DNA from: Flavobacterium sp.
Lineage (GTDB): Bacteria > Bacteroidota > Bacteroidia > Flavobacteriales > Flavobacteriaceae
Length of the DNA stretch: 64,000 nt
Direction: 5' to 3'
Assembly: GCF_027531905.1 (NCBI RefSeq)
Contig: NZ_JAPZSU010000048.1
Location: 23,892-87,891 of the forward strand
The position numbers were made by a program, and so were the translations under genes. The notes beneath the pieces were generated by a model, which was given only the letters and a program-made list of their open reading frames with translations, was not told where the DNA came from and did no database searches. Below, piece after piece: positions 20,309 to 29,706 of this stretch (position 1 is the first letter of the stretch; each line of letters starts with the position of its first letter).

Positions 20309-21781
20309 TTAATAATGAAAGTGTTTACTTTCCTCAATAAAAGGATTTCTTTTTGGCAACAAAGGTGCTTTTGTAAGTGCTGTAAAAACAACATATATAA
20401 ATAAACCAAGGAAAAATAACACTGAAGAAATTTCTGGAACACCAATAAACCATTGATCTCCAACTGTACCTGGCATAATCATATTAAAGAAATCAATATA
20501 ATGTCCAAATAATATAACGGTACCTGCCATAACCAACACCCACGTAATTCTTTTGAAGTCAGTATTAATTAAAATTAAAACTGGGAACAAGAAATTCATA
20601 GCTACAGCGCCAAAGAAAGGTAAATTAAAATCTTGAATTCTAGTAACAAAATAGGTAACCTCTTCTGGAATATTAGCATACCAAATCAACATAAATTGAG
20701 AGAACCATAAGTAGGTCCAAAATACACTGATCCCAAACATAAACTTAGCTAAATCATGAATATGACTTGTGTTTACATGTTCTAAATAGCCTTTTGATTT
20801 TAAGTAAAGCGTAATCATACAAATGGTTGTAATACCACTTACAAAGAAACTAGCAAAAACATACCAACCAAACAATGTACTAAACCAATGTGGATCAATT
20901 GACATAATCCAATCCCAAGACATAATAGATTCAGTAACTATAAAGAAAACTAAGAACAAAGCAGACATTTTGAAATTCTTTTTGTAAAAAGTATTATCTT
21001 CTGATTCATCTTGTGCTAAACAATTTTTTCTTGAAAAATATCTATAAGCATTCCATCCTAACAAGAAGATACCTGCTCTAATAATCCAAAATGGAAAGTT
21101 TAAATAACCAGATTTAGTTTGTATCAATTTATCATGAGCAACCACTTCAGGATCCAACCAAATAAACAAATGGTTAAAATGCAATCCACATAAAACTAAT
21201 ATGATAAAGAATATTACAGAACCTACTGGTAAATAAGCCGTGATACCTTGCATTACTCTAAACAAAACTGGAGACCAACCTGCTTGAGCAACTTGCTGAA
21301 TAGCATAAAATGCTAAAGTTCCTAAGGATAACAACATAAAAAAGATACAAGCTACATATACAGCAGCCCATGGCTTATTGCTTAATTGATGCAAAACATG
21401 CTCTAAATGTTCTGTATGCTCAGCATCTGCTTTAGCGTCATGACCTACAGTCTTAGCATGATCAACATGTGAATCGGGAGCAGCATTTGTCACTTCTTCT
21501 TTAACCTCATGAGATTCTACTGGTGCAGCATGAGTAGCTTCACCATGAGCTTCTTGAGATTCAATAGGAGCTGCGTGAGTTGTCTCTGTAGTGGCTGAAT
21601 GTGATTCGGCAGGAGCAGCATGAGTTGATTCCCCATGACCACCATGTGAATCTGCAGCAAGAAGTGCTTCCACATCTTGAATATCTTTTGGTGCACTATA
21701 AAAACCATAACCAATACCTAATAAACCAACAGCCATTAGGATAAAAGAAAAAGTTTTTAATTTACTTGAAAATGTATACAT
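20309..21781 (-). CDS. actF: ACIII membrane subunit ActF
   Basis: The frame opens at a TTG (21808), but ATG 21781 (MYTFSSKLKTFSFILMAV) is the likely start, giving 490 residues. There are ten or so membrane helices. It belongs to the alternative complex III quinone-side membrane subunits related to NrfD/PsrC (ActC and ActF). Between helix 1 and helix 2 it carries an unusual insertion of about 90 residues built from THAAPxES-like repeats and many His residues. It lies between actE and coxB. Confidence 0.88.
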   Translation of the reverse strand: MYTFSSKLKTFSFILMAVGLLGIGYGFYSAPKDIQDVEALLAADSHGGHGESTHAAPAESHSATTETTHAAPIESQEAHGEATHAAPVESHEVKEEVTNAAPDSHVDHAKTVGHDAKADAEHTEHLEHVLHQLSNKPWAAVYVACIFFMLLSLGTLAFYAIQQVAQAGWSPVLFRVMQGITAYLPVGSVIFFIILVLCGLHFNHLFIWLDPEVVAHDKLIQTKSGYLNFPFWIIRAGIFLLGWNAYRYFSRKNCLAQDESEDNTFYKKNFKMSALFLVFFIVTESIMSWDWIMSIDPHWFSTLFGWYVFASFFVSGITTICMITLYLKSKGYLEHVNTSHIHDLAKFMFGISVFWTYLWFSQFMLIWYANIPEEVTYFVTRIQDFNLPFFGAVAMNFLFPVLILINTDFKRITWVLVMAGTVILFGHYIDFFNMIMPGTVGDQWFIGVPEISSVLFFLGLFIYVVFTALTKAPLLPKRNPFIEESKHFHY

Positions 21782-21808
21782 ATCTATTACGATCAGTTTG
21801 TTCAACAA

Positions 21809-22354
21809 TTATAATTCGCTTTTTAGTTTTAGGACATAGTCTACAACTAACCAACGCTCATGAGCACTCAATTGATTTGCATGCGATCCCATAGAGTTTA
21901 ATCCATAAGTGATAACATGGAATACGCTTCCTTCTGTAATTGGACGGTCAGCATAACTAGGCACTCCAAGAAATTTTTCTCTTTCAACCAATTTACCTTT
22001 ACCATTACCAGAAGCTCCATGACAACTGATGCAGTAAATTTCAAAAAGTTCTTTTCCTTTTTCTGAATTTCTCTCTAAAGAATCTAAAGGAGATTTTAAA
22101 TTAGCTTTAGCCAATTCATAACCAGCAGTAGAATTCTCATATTCATATACTTCAAATCCTCTTTTTAGAGAACCTTTTGCGGGTAATTGACCTTCTTTTC
22201 CGTCTTTAAATGCATTCGATTCGGAATATGTTTCGTAACCAACCGATTCATACATGTTTGGGAAATACTGATAGTTTGGTGTCAATTTATCATGACAAGA
22301 TGAAACTAACAAAGTAATACCAGCCAAAAGTGTTAATTTATATATACTTCTCAT
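21809..22354 (-). CDS. actE: ACIII mono-haem cytochrome c lipoprotein ActE
   Basis: 181 residues. Lipoprotein signal MRSIYKLTLLAGITLLVSSC and one haem-c motif CISCH at about residue 109, followed by the class I cytochrome c fold with a distal Met (NSMGSHANQL). In ACIII this subunit carries a haem at the periplasmic face and can pass electrons on to the oxidase. The stop lies directly before the actF frame. Confidence 0.9.
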   Translation of the reverse strand: MRSIYKLTLLAGITLLVSSCHDKLTPNYQYFPNMYESVGYETYSESNAFKDGKEGQLPAKGSLKRGFEVYEYENSTAGYELAKANLKSPLDSLERNSEKGKELFEIYCISCHGASGNGKGKLVEREKFLGVPSYADRPITEGSVFHVITYGLNSMGSHANQLSAHERWLVVDYVLKLKSEL

Positions 22355-22362
22355 AGCTACAA

Positions 22363-22887
22363 TTAATTCTTATCTATTACATTTACTTCAACTGCTCCTG
22401 TACTTTTGAAAAAAGAAACTAATTCTTCTTCATTGTTATTTACAGCAACCTCCATTAAAAAATGATCGTCTGTAGTTCTAACATCAGGGTTTTCGGCTTG
22501 TTTAAAAGGCCATAATCTACTTCTCATATAGAAAGTAATAACCATTAAGTGAGCAGCAAAGAAAACAGTCTCTTCAAACATAATTGGAACAAATGAAGGC
22601 ATATTTTCAATGTAACTAAAACTTGGTTTACCTCCAATATCTTGAGGCCAATCTTGAATCATAATATAGTTCATCATCCAAGTAGCGAATGAAATACCAC
22701 ACAATCCATAGATAAAGGCACAAATAGCTAATCTAGTTGGTGCCAATCCCATTGCTTTATCTAATCCGTGAACAGGAAAAGGGGTAAAAACATCTTCAAT
22801 ATGATAATGTGCTGCACGTGTCTTTTTTACAGCATCCATCAATACATCGTCGTCGTTGTATATAGCGTATATTACTTTATTACTCAT
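22363..22887 (-). CDS. actD: ACIII subunit ActD (DUF3341)
   Basis: With ATG 22887 (MSNKVIYAIYNDDD) the protein has 174 residues. The frame is open 48 bp further, but that start would lie well inside actC. The chosen start overlaps the actC stop as ATGAGTAA. It has two membrane helices and the DUF3341 signature (HGLDKAMGLAPTRL). ActD is a small membrane subunit of alternative complex III. Confidence 0.88.
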   Translation of the reverse strand: MSNKVIYAIYNDDDVLMDAVKKTRAAHYHIEDVFTPFPVHGLDKAMGLAPTRLAICAFIYGLCGISFATWMMNYIMIQDWPQDIGGKPSFSYIENMPSFVPIMFEETVFFAAHLMVITFYMRSRLWPFKQAENPDVRTTDDHFLMEVAVNNNEEELVSFFKSTGAVEVNVIDKN

Positions 22888-24283
22888 GGTGTACATCTTT
22901 ATTTGCTTCTCTTTCTCTTTTGTAGTTATCTCCACTTCCCTTTAATATTGTTTTTACTTCAGCCTGAGCGATAACAGGGAAAGTTCTAGAATATAATAAA
23001 AACAATACAAAGAAGAATCCAATAGTACCAATAAAAATACCAATATCAACAAAGGTTGGCGAAAACATGGTCCAAGAAGATGGTAAATAATCTCTGTGCA
23101 ATGAAGTCACAATAATTACAAAACGCTCAAACCACATTCCAATATTTACAACAATCGAGATAACGAAAGAGAACATAATACTAGTACGCAACTTTTTGAA
23201 CCACATAAATTGTGGAGAAAAAACGTTACAAGTCATCATTGCCCAATAAGCCCACCAGTAAGGTCCAGTAGCTCTATTCAAGAAAGCATATTGTTCGTAT
23301 TCAACTCCTGAATACCAAGCAATGAATAATTCAGTAATGTAAGCAACACCTACAATAGAACCCGTAATCATAATTACGATATTCATTAATTCAATATGTT
23401 GTATAGTAATATAAGCTTCTAGATTAGATACTTTTCTCATAATGATAAGCAAGGTATTAACCATAGCAAATCCAGAGAAAACCGCACCCGCCACAAAGTA
23501 AGGAGGGAAAATGGTAGTATGCCATCCTGGAATTACAGAAGTTGCAAAGTCCATCGATACAATAGTATGTACAGAAAGTACAAGAGGTGTAGCCAAACCA
23601 GCTAAAACTAATGATACTTCTTCAAAACGTTGCCAATCTTTTGCTCTACCGCTCCAACCGAAACTTAAAATAGAATACACTCTTTTATTAAAAGGAGTAA
23701 CAGCTCTATCACGTAACATAGCAAAGTCAGGCAAAAGACCAGTCCACCAGAAAACTAATGAAACTGACAAATAAGTTGAAATTGCGAATACGTCCCAAAG
23801 TAATGGAGAGTTAAAGTTAACCCATAAAGAACCAAATTGATTAGGAATAGGAAGTACCCAATACGCTAACCATGGACGACCCATGTGTATAATTGGAAAT
23901 AAACCTGCTTGAATAACTGAGAAGATAGTCATAGCTTCCGCAGAACGGTTAATAGCCATTCTCCATCTTTGACGGAAAAGTAAAAGTACGGCTGAAATTA
24001 ATGTACCGGCGTGACCGATACCTACCCACCAAACGAAGTTAGTGATATCCCAGGCCCATCCAACTGTTTTGTTTAATCCCCAAGTTCCGATACCGGTAGA
24101 TACTGTGTAAATAATACAACCCAATCCCCAAAGGAAAGCGGTTAATGCGATTGTGAATACAATCCACCAATGCTTATTAGCTTTACCTTCAACAGGTGCT
24201 GCTACATCTACAGTTACATCGTGATAAGATTTATCACCTATAACTAAGGGTTTTCTAATGGCTGCTTCGTAGTGAGACGACAT
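22880..24283 (-). CDS. actC: ACIII membrane subunit ActC (NrfD/PsrC family)
   Basis: 467 residues and about ten membrane helices of the NrfD type, with a motif-like region WWVGIGHAGTLISA and MGRPWLAYWVLPIPNQ that shapes the quinone pocket in this family. It anchors the Fe-S subunit ActB and takes electrons from menaquinol. It is translationally coupled to actD through an 8-bp overlap. Confidence 0.92.
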   Translation of the reverse strand: MSSHYEAAIRKPLVIGDKSYHDVTVDVAAPVEGKANKHWWIVFTIALTAFLWGLGCIIYTVSTGIGTWGLNKTVGWAWDITNFVWWVGIGHAGTLISAVLLLFRQRWRMAINRSAEAMTIFSVIQAGLFPIIHMGRPWLAYWVLPIPNQFGSLWVNFNSPLLWDVFAISTYLSVSLVFWWTGLLPDFAMLRDRAVTPFNKRVYSILSFGWSGRAKDWQRFEEVSLVLAGLATPLVLSVHTIVSMDFATSVIPGWHTTIFPPYFVAGAVFSGFAMVNTLLIIMRKVSNLEAYITIQHIELMNIVIMITGSIVGVAYITELFIAWYSGVEYEQYAFLNRATGPYWWAYWAMMTCNVFSPQFMWFKKLRTSIMFSFVISIVVNIGMWFERFVIIVTSLHRDYLPSSWTMFSPTFVDIGIFIGTIGFFFVLFLLYSRTFPVIAQAEVKTILKGSGDNYKREREANKDVHHE

Positions 24284-24317
24284 AATCCTTTATATTGATT
24301 CTTAATTAATTTTTTTA

Positions 24318-27300
24318 CTAGATATTTCTAACTTTAACTTGGTAAACCACATTTGGTTTTGTTCCAACATGCTCTAACAAATGATATGATCTTTCGTCAG
24401 CAGCTAATTTAGTTACTGCAGCATTAGTATCATTAACATCTCCAAATATCATTGCTCCAGAAGAACAAGCATTAGAACAAGCGGTTTGGAATTCTCCATC
24501 TTTAATCGCTCTACCTTCTCTTTTCGCTTTAAGAATAGTTGCTTGTGTCATTTGAATACACATAGAACATTTCTCCATAACTCCACGAGAACGAACGTTA
24601 ACATCTGGATTTAATACCATTCTACCCAAATCATCATTCATATGATAATCGAATTCACTGTTTTTGTTGTACAAGAACCAGTTAAAACGACGCACTTTAT
24701 ATGGACAGTTGTTTGCACAGTAACGAGTACCTACGCAACGGTTATAAGCCATTTGATTTTGCCCTTGACGTCCGTGAGAAGTCGCAGCTACAGGACAAAC
24801 TGTTTCACATGGGGCGTGATTACAGTGCTGACACATAACAGGTTGGAAAGAAACTTGTGGATTATCTCCAGCTTTTTCCATTTCGTTAAAAGTAGACAAT
24901 GAGCTTGAAAGACCAGCGATATTTTCTTTTCTTTCTACATCACCTTCAAAAGTACTTTCTGATGAATAATATCTATCAATACGCAACCAATGCATATCTC
25001 TACTTCTTCTTACTTCATCTTTACCAACAACTGGTACGTTATTTTCAGCATGACAAGCTATTACACATGCTCCACAACCAGTACAAGCATTCAAATCAAT
25101 TGAAAGGTTGAAATGATGACCAATCGAACGATCGAAAGAATCCCACAACCCAACAGAAGTAGCTTCTACTTCTTTATGATCTAAAGATACCATCGGTTTC
25201 TCGTTCCAAATTTCGGCATCTTTAGTATTGAAAATTTCTAAAGTTGTTTCTTTAATAATATCTCCACGACCCATTAATGTTTTTTGACCTTGTACACAAG
25301 CAAACTCATGTTCTCCAGAGGCCAATTCTAGGGTTACGTTTTGTAAATCATTAAAATCTTTATATAATGAGTAAGCGTTAATACCTACTTGCATTTCTTC
25401 TTTAAGAGCAGCTTTACGACCATATCCTAAAGCCATACCTACAGTACCAACAGCTTGACCAGGTTGAACAATCACAGGAACATTTTCTAAAGTAACCCCA
25501 TTAGAAGTTAATTTTACATATGAACCATTCAATCCACCATTAGCAACTATTTCATTAGTAAGTCCTAACTTTTTTGCATCTGCATAAGATACTGTAATAT
25601 AGTTATCCCAAGAAACTCTTGTTATTGGATCTGGAAACTCTTGTAACCAAGGATTGTTTGCTTGTTGACCATCACCCATTCCTGTTTTGGTATACAATAC
25701 CAACTCAAGACCTTTTGAACTAGATGAATTAGCTAAGGCATTAGCTGCGCCTACATAATTTGCAGTACCAGCTGAAACAGTTGAAATAGCTCCTACATAA
25801 ACACCATCATGTAATACTTTATTCCAAGAAGATCCAGCAATAATTCCTGATGAAACTGATTTTAAATAATCATAATAGGTACCAGCAACACCATTTAAAG
25901 ACAACAATACATCTTGAAATTGCTTAGTATTGAATAAAGGACGAATGGTTGGCTGAGTAATACTATAAGTACCTTCCGTTAATTGCAAATCACCCCAAGA
26001 CTCTAAATAATGAGGTACTGGAGCTGCAATAGTAGCTAATAAAGCGGTTTCATCCTCTTTTATTGTTAAAGCAACTGAAGTCGTTACTTTCTTTAAACCA
26101 TTAGTAAATGATTTACTATCTGCTAGTGTATACACCGGATTAACTCCACTCATAATCAAAGTATGAACAGCACCAGCATTCATATCTTTTATTAATTGAG
26201 CAACAGCAGCGTTGGAACCTTTTCTAATTAAACGAGCACCAGAGGTAACAAACGCTTCACTAGACAAAGCTTGATTAATAGCCAAAACTAACAATTGAGC
26301 ATTAACATCCTGAATTCCTGATACTAAAACACCTTTAGATCCAGCAGATTTTAATTGCTGAGCTGCTTTTGTAACTTCAGCTTTGAATTTATCATCTAAT
26401 TTTACTGAAACATTATTTCCAGTAACAACATTATATATATGAACTAAAGCTTGTTTTTGATTAGCTACAGACATTGGCACACGCTTATCAGCAGCAGCAC
26501 CAGATAATGTCATATTTGCTTCAAATTGAAAATGACGAGACATTTTTCCTGCCTTAGGGATTCTTCCTTGTGCATAACCAGCATCAAATCCACCACCTTG
26601 CCAATCTCCTAAGAAATCAGCTCCAACAGAAACAATCAAAGAAGCTTTTGAAAAATCATAATCAACTAAAGCTCTTTTGCCATAAACTGTTTGAAATGCA
26701 TCTAAAGCTTCAGAAGAAGATACAGCATCATAAACAACATGTTTAGCATTTGGATTTTTGGCTGTAAACTCAGCAATCAATTTTTCTGTTGAAGGGCTAG
26801 CTAAAGTATTGGTAAGCAAAACTACTTGACCACCTTTTGCTTTAGCCTCAGCGATACTAGATTTCAACTTAGAATCAACTGAAGACCAAGAGGCAGATTT
26901 CCCTGCTACTTTAGGCTCTTTCAAACGCATATTATCATATAATGATAAAATTGACGCATGAATTCTTGCATTAGCTGAGAATTTAGCGCCTGCAATTGTA
27001 TTATTATCGATTTTAATAGGTCGCCCTTCACGAGTTTTAACCAATAAATTGGCAAAATCAAAACCATCAAATACAGTTGTAGCATAATAATCCGCTACTC
27101 CTGGAATGATTTCCTCAGGTTGCAACACATACGGTATTGATTTGTTAACAGGTCCTTCGCAAGCAGCCAATGTAGCAGCAGCCGTACTAAAACCAACGTA
27201 CTTTAAAAAGTCACGACGTGAAGTAGAAGAAGATAATTTATCACTATTTCCCAAAAATTCATCAGTAGGAATTTCTTCAACAAACTCGTTATTCTTAAGC

Positions 27301-27368
27301 GCCTCAACAATAGAGCTGTTTCCGTCTAGCTCTTCAACACTTTTCCAGTATTTTTTGTTTGATGACAT
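24318..27368 (-). CDS. actB: ACIII iron-sulfur/molybdopterin-like subunit ActB
   Basis: 1016 residues. A Tat motif SRRDFLKYVGF at about 50-60 is followed by LAAC with Cys70, so it may be a Tat-exported lipoprotein. Residues of about 80-720 resemble molybdopterin oxidoreductases but serve as a scaffold in ACIII. The C-terminal part has four Cys clusters: CTGCGACVIAC, CQHCNHAPCETVCP, CVGTRYCANNCP and CSMCIQ...ACSNAC, binding the Fe-S centres. Electrons pass from quinol at ActC to the haems of ActA and ActE. Confidence 0.94.
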   Translation of the reverse strand: MSSNKKYWKSVEELDGNSSIVEALKNNEFVEEIPTDEFLGNSDKLSSSTSRRDFLKYVGFSTAAATLAACEGPVNKSIPYVLQPEEIIPGVADYYATTVFDGFDFANLLVKTREGRPIKIDNNTIAGAKFSANARIHASILSLYDNMRLKEPKVAGKSASWSSVDSKLKSSIAEAKAKGGQVVLLTNTLASPSTEKLIAEFTAKNPNAKHVVYDAVSSSEALDAFQTVYGKRALVDYDFSKASLIVSVGADFLGDWQGGGFDAGYAQGRIPKAGKMSRHFQFEANMTLSGAAADKRVPMSVANQKQALVHIYNVVTGNNVSVKLDDKFKAEVTKAAQQLKSAGSKGVLVSGIQDVNAQLLVLAINQALSSEAFVTSGARLIRKGSNAAVAQLIKDMNAGAVHTLIMSGVNPVYTLADSKSFTNGLKKVTTSVALTIKEDETALLATIAAPVPHYLESWGDLQLTEGTYSITQPTIRPLFNTKQFQDVLLSLNGVAGTYYDYLKSVSSGIIAGSSWNKVLHDGVYVGAISTVSAGTANYVGAANALANSSSSKGLELVLYTKTGMGDGQQANNPWLQEFPDPITRVSWDNYITVSYADAKKLGLTNEIVANGGLNGSYVKLTSNGVTLENVPVIVQPGQAVGTVGMALGYGRKAALKEEMQVGINAYSLYKDFNDLQNVTLELASGEHEFACVQGQKTLMGRGDIIKETTLEIFNTKDAEIWNEKPMVSLDHKEVEATSVGLWDSFDRSIGHHFNLSIDLNACTGCGACVIACHAENNVPVVGKDEVRRSRDMHWLRIDRYYSSESTFEGDVERKENIAGLSSSLSTFNEMEKAGDNPQVSFQPVMCQHCNHAPCETVCPVAATSHGRQGQNQMAYNRCVGTRYCANNCPYKVRRFNWFLYNKNSEFDYHMNDDLGRMVLNPDVNVRSRGVMEKCSMCIQMTQATILKAKREGRAIKDGEFQTACSNACSSGAMIFGDVNDTNAAVTKLAADERSYHLLEHVGTKPNVVYQVKVRNI

Positions 27369-27402
27369 ATTATATATAAATATTAAATCTTAATAATTTC
27401 TT

Positions 27403-28734
27403 TTAATAGTGGCATTTACCACACTCTAAACCTCCCATTTGAGCAGCTGTCAATTTCTCAACACCATACTTTTTTGAAAGTTGTTCGTGAATTTTGGTAT
27501 AGTACTCGTTACCTTCAGTCTTAACATCCGTTTTTCTGTGACAATCAACACACCAGCCCATTGTTAATGGAGCAAATTGTTTTTGAATTTCATACGTTTC
27601 AACAGGACCGTGACATGTTTGACATTCAATTCCTGCAACAGTTACGTGTTGTGAGTGATTGAAGTACACGAAGTCTGGTAAATTATGAATACGAACCCAT
27701 TTTACAGGCTGCGTTTTACCAGTGTAGGATTGTGTAGTTTTATCCCAACCTACAGCAGCATATAATTTTTGAATTTGCTCATCATAGAAAGCTTTGCTGT
27801 ATTCTGGAGTAGCAGTAGTTTCAGCCACTTCCGAAATGTTTTTGTGACAGTTCATACAAACGTTCAAAGAAGGAATACCTGCATTTTTACTAACACGAGC
27901 TGCGGAGTGGCAATACTTACAATTGATTTCATTATCACCAGCATGAATTTTATGAGAATAATGAATCGGTTGAATTGGAGCATATTCTTGATCAACACCA
28001 ACCTGCATTAAAAAACCGTACACAAAATAAGCACTACAAAGCAATAAAAAGATAGCAGAAACCAAAACCAAGAACTGGTTTTTAGCGAACGCTTTCCAAA
28101 TTGGTAATGATGGAACTTTAGGCTCAACTTGAATTCCATTTGCTTTAGCTACTTTTCTTAAAACATTGTTTACCAAAAATAACAAAACAACCAACATCGC
28201 CATTACTAATGCCAAAGCACCAAGAATAACATTGTTACTTATTCCACTATCACTAGCTTTATTCGCATCAACAACTTCAGTACCTTGACCTGGAGCAGGA
28301 GCTTCTGCCTTAGGCTCAGAAGTATAAGCTATAATATTATCAATATCACCTTCAGACAATTGAGGAAAAGCAGTCATCACTGCCTTATTATTTTCTTCAA
28401 AAACTTTTACAGCAGCAGCATCGCCAGATTTAATCAAATCTGAGCTATTCTTAACCCACTTGTAAATCCAAGACATTTCATATTTAGAAGCAACTCCTCT
28501 TAATGCAGGACCAGTAGCTTTAGCATCTAATTTATGACAAGCTGCACAATTAGCATTAAATAGTTCTTTTCCTTTAACAGGATCTCCACCTGATGTTGGT
28601 GCTGGAGCTGCTGCAGCAGCATCTGGAGCCGGAGCCGCATCTTGAGCTAATGAAGATAAGGAGAAAATTAACGCTAGTCCTAAACTAAACAACAATTTCC
28701 TAGTGATCGAATTATGGTTACCCACCTTTTTCAT
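27403..28734 (-). CDS. actA: ACIII multihaem cytochrome c ActA
   Basis: 443 residues. Signal peptide, an Ala/Pro-rich linker, then an N-terminal mono-haem cytochrome domain (CAACHK), a membrane helix at about 165-190 and a second at 215-240, and a C-terminal multihaem domain with CKYCH, CMNCH, CQTCH, CVDCH and CGKCH. Six CxxCH motifs in all, one more than the pentahaem core, because of the fused N-terminal cytochrome domain. It is the first gene of the operon, 85 bp downstream of a good promoter. Confidence 0.93.
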   Translation of the reverse strand: MKKVGNHNSITRKLLFSLGLALIFSLSSLAQDAAPAPDAAAAAPAPTSGGDPVKGKELFNANCAACHKLDAKATGPALRGVASKYEMSWIYKWVKNSSDLIKSGDAAAVKVFEENNKAVMTAFPQLSEGDIDNIIAYTSEPKAEAPAPGQGTEVVDANKASDSGISNNVILGALALVMAMLVVLLFLVNNVLRKVAKANGIQVEPKVPSLPIWKAFAKNQFLVLVSAIFLLLCSAYFVYGFLMQVGVDQEYAPIQPIHYSHKIHAGDNEINCKYCHSAARVSKNAGIPSLNVCMNCHKNISEVAETTATPEYSKAFYDEQIQKLYAAVGWDKTTQSYTGKTQPVKWVRIHNLPDFVYFNHSQHVTVAGIECQTCHGPVETYEIQKQFAPLTMGWCVDCHRKTDVKTEGNEYYTKIHEQLSKKYGVEKLTAAQMGGLECGKCHY

Positions 28735-28818
28735 ATTATATAATGATTATCTACTAAAATTTGATTATTTTATCTATATTTCACACATAGCAAAACAACC
28801 TTTATTTAAAAACTCGGA

Positions 28819-28847
28819 CAAAAATACGACTTAAGAACTATTCACAA
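28819..28847 (-). promoter_or_regulatory. Promoter of the act-cox operon
   Basis: On the minus strand TTG (28845-28847), an 18-bp spacer and TATTTTTG (28819-28826) match the Bacteroidota consensus TTG-N19-TAnnTTTG. The predicted start near 28812 leaves a leader of about 78 nt before actA. Confidence 0.7.
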
Positions 28848-28923
28848 AACCTTAAAATAGTCTTAAATTCAATTTATATCCATTCTAAATAATATTTTTA
28901 TGGCTAACAATTAGTTTTAGTAG

Positions 28924-28931
28924 TACTTTTG
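28924..28931 (+). promoter_or_regulatory. -7 box of the SPOR-protein gene
   Basis: TACTTTTG matches TAnnTTTG and lies 18 bp before ATG 28950, so the leader would be only about 12 nt. No clear TTG is seen upstream. Confidence 0.5.
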
Positions 28932-28949
28932 CATAAAAACCAATTAGTT

Positions 28950-29339
28950 ATGAAAATAATCTCAATCAAAACATCAATTATTCTTGTATTTGCGATCACT
29001 ACATCGATAGCGAAATTAAGTGCTCAATCAAAAAAAACAATACCAAATCAGGATCCAAAAGTTGATCAGTTAATGAATGAAAAGATCAAAATAAACAACT
29101 CATTATCAATAAATGATCGATACAAAATTCAAATATTTAGTGGAGCAAGTGATCCTGCTAAAAAAACGCTAAACGACTTCAAAATGGAAAATAAAAACGT
29201 TGATGCTACCATAATTTTTCAAACTCCAAACTACAAAGTATGGGTTGGAAATTACAGAACTAGAATGGAAGCTGAAAGAAACATGATTGAATTTCAAAAA
29301 AAATATAAGAACATTCTTTTAATTAAACCTTCAAAATAA
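28950..29339 (+). CDS. Secreted SPOR-domain protein
   Basis: With ATG 28950 (MKIISIKTSIILVFAI) the protein has 129 residues; an upstream TTG overlaps the promoter box and is rejected. Signal peptide of about 25 residues, then a SPOR domain at about 50-125 (RYKIQIFSGASDPAKKTLNDF...YKVWVGNYRTRMEAERNMIEF). SPOR domains bind denuded peptidoglycan. The gene stands alone between the divergent act operon and the convergent infB operon. A cell-wall role is inferred from the domain. Confidence 0.85.
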   Translation: MKIISIKTSIILVFAITTSIAKLSAQSKKTIPNQDPKVDQLMNEKIKINNSLSINDRYKIQIFSGASDPAKKTLNDFKMENKNVDATIIFQTPNYKVWVGNYRTRMEAERNMIEFQKKYKNILLIKPSK

Positions 29340-29706
29340 AAAGTAATCAAACTCAGATTCGCAAATCTATCATAACTAAATTACTTCATCATTTATATTT
29401 TTTAGCGGAGTTCTGTGAATCAAATACACTTGTTTTTACTATTGCTATTTAGTTCAAACGTCATCTTTAGAACAAAAACTTACTCCTATTTTTGAATTCA
29501 AAAAAGGTATATACTAATTGGATTATGTTCTTTTAAATAAGACATTCTTTAAACATTGTTTTCTTATTCATAATAATATTCGAGTTAATTTTTATATTGA
29601 ATAATTCAGTTTAGGCAAGAGGTCTAATGCGGATTTTTGAACAAAAAAACTTCAATTTGCATAAAAAAAGCCTCAATAATTTGAGGCTTTTTTCGTATAA
29701 ATATAA
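29340..29706. other. Gene-free gap between the SPOR gene and infB
   Basis: 367 bp, AT-rich. Apart from the hairpin terminator near its right end, no gene, repeat or promoter is clear. Confidence 0.6.
29663..29694. terminator. Bidirectional terminator after infB
   Basis: AAAAAAAGCCTCAA, a short loop and TTGAGGCTTTTTT form a hairpin flanked by A- and T-runs. It can serve infB on the minus strand and, less likely, the SPOR gene on the plus strand. Confidence 0.85.

Noticed and set aside
21389..21650. ActF repeats as a phase-variable tract
   Set aside because: The DNA repeats are imperfect and in frame, so slippage would change length but not switch the gene off.
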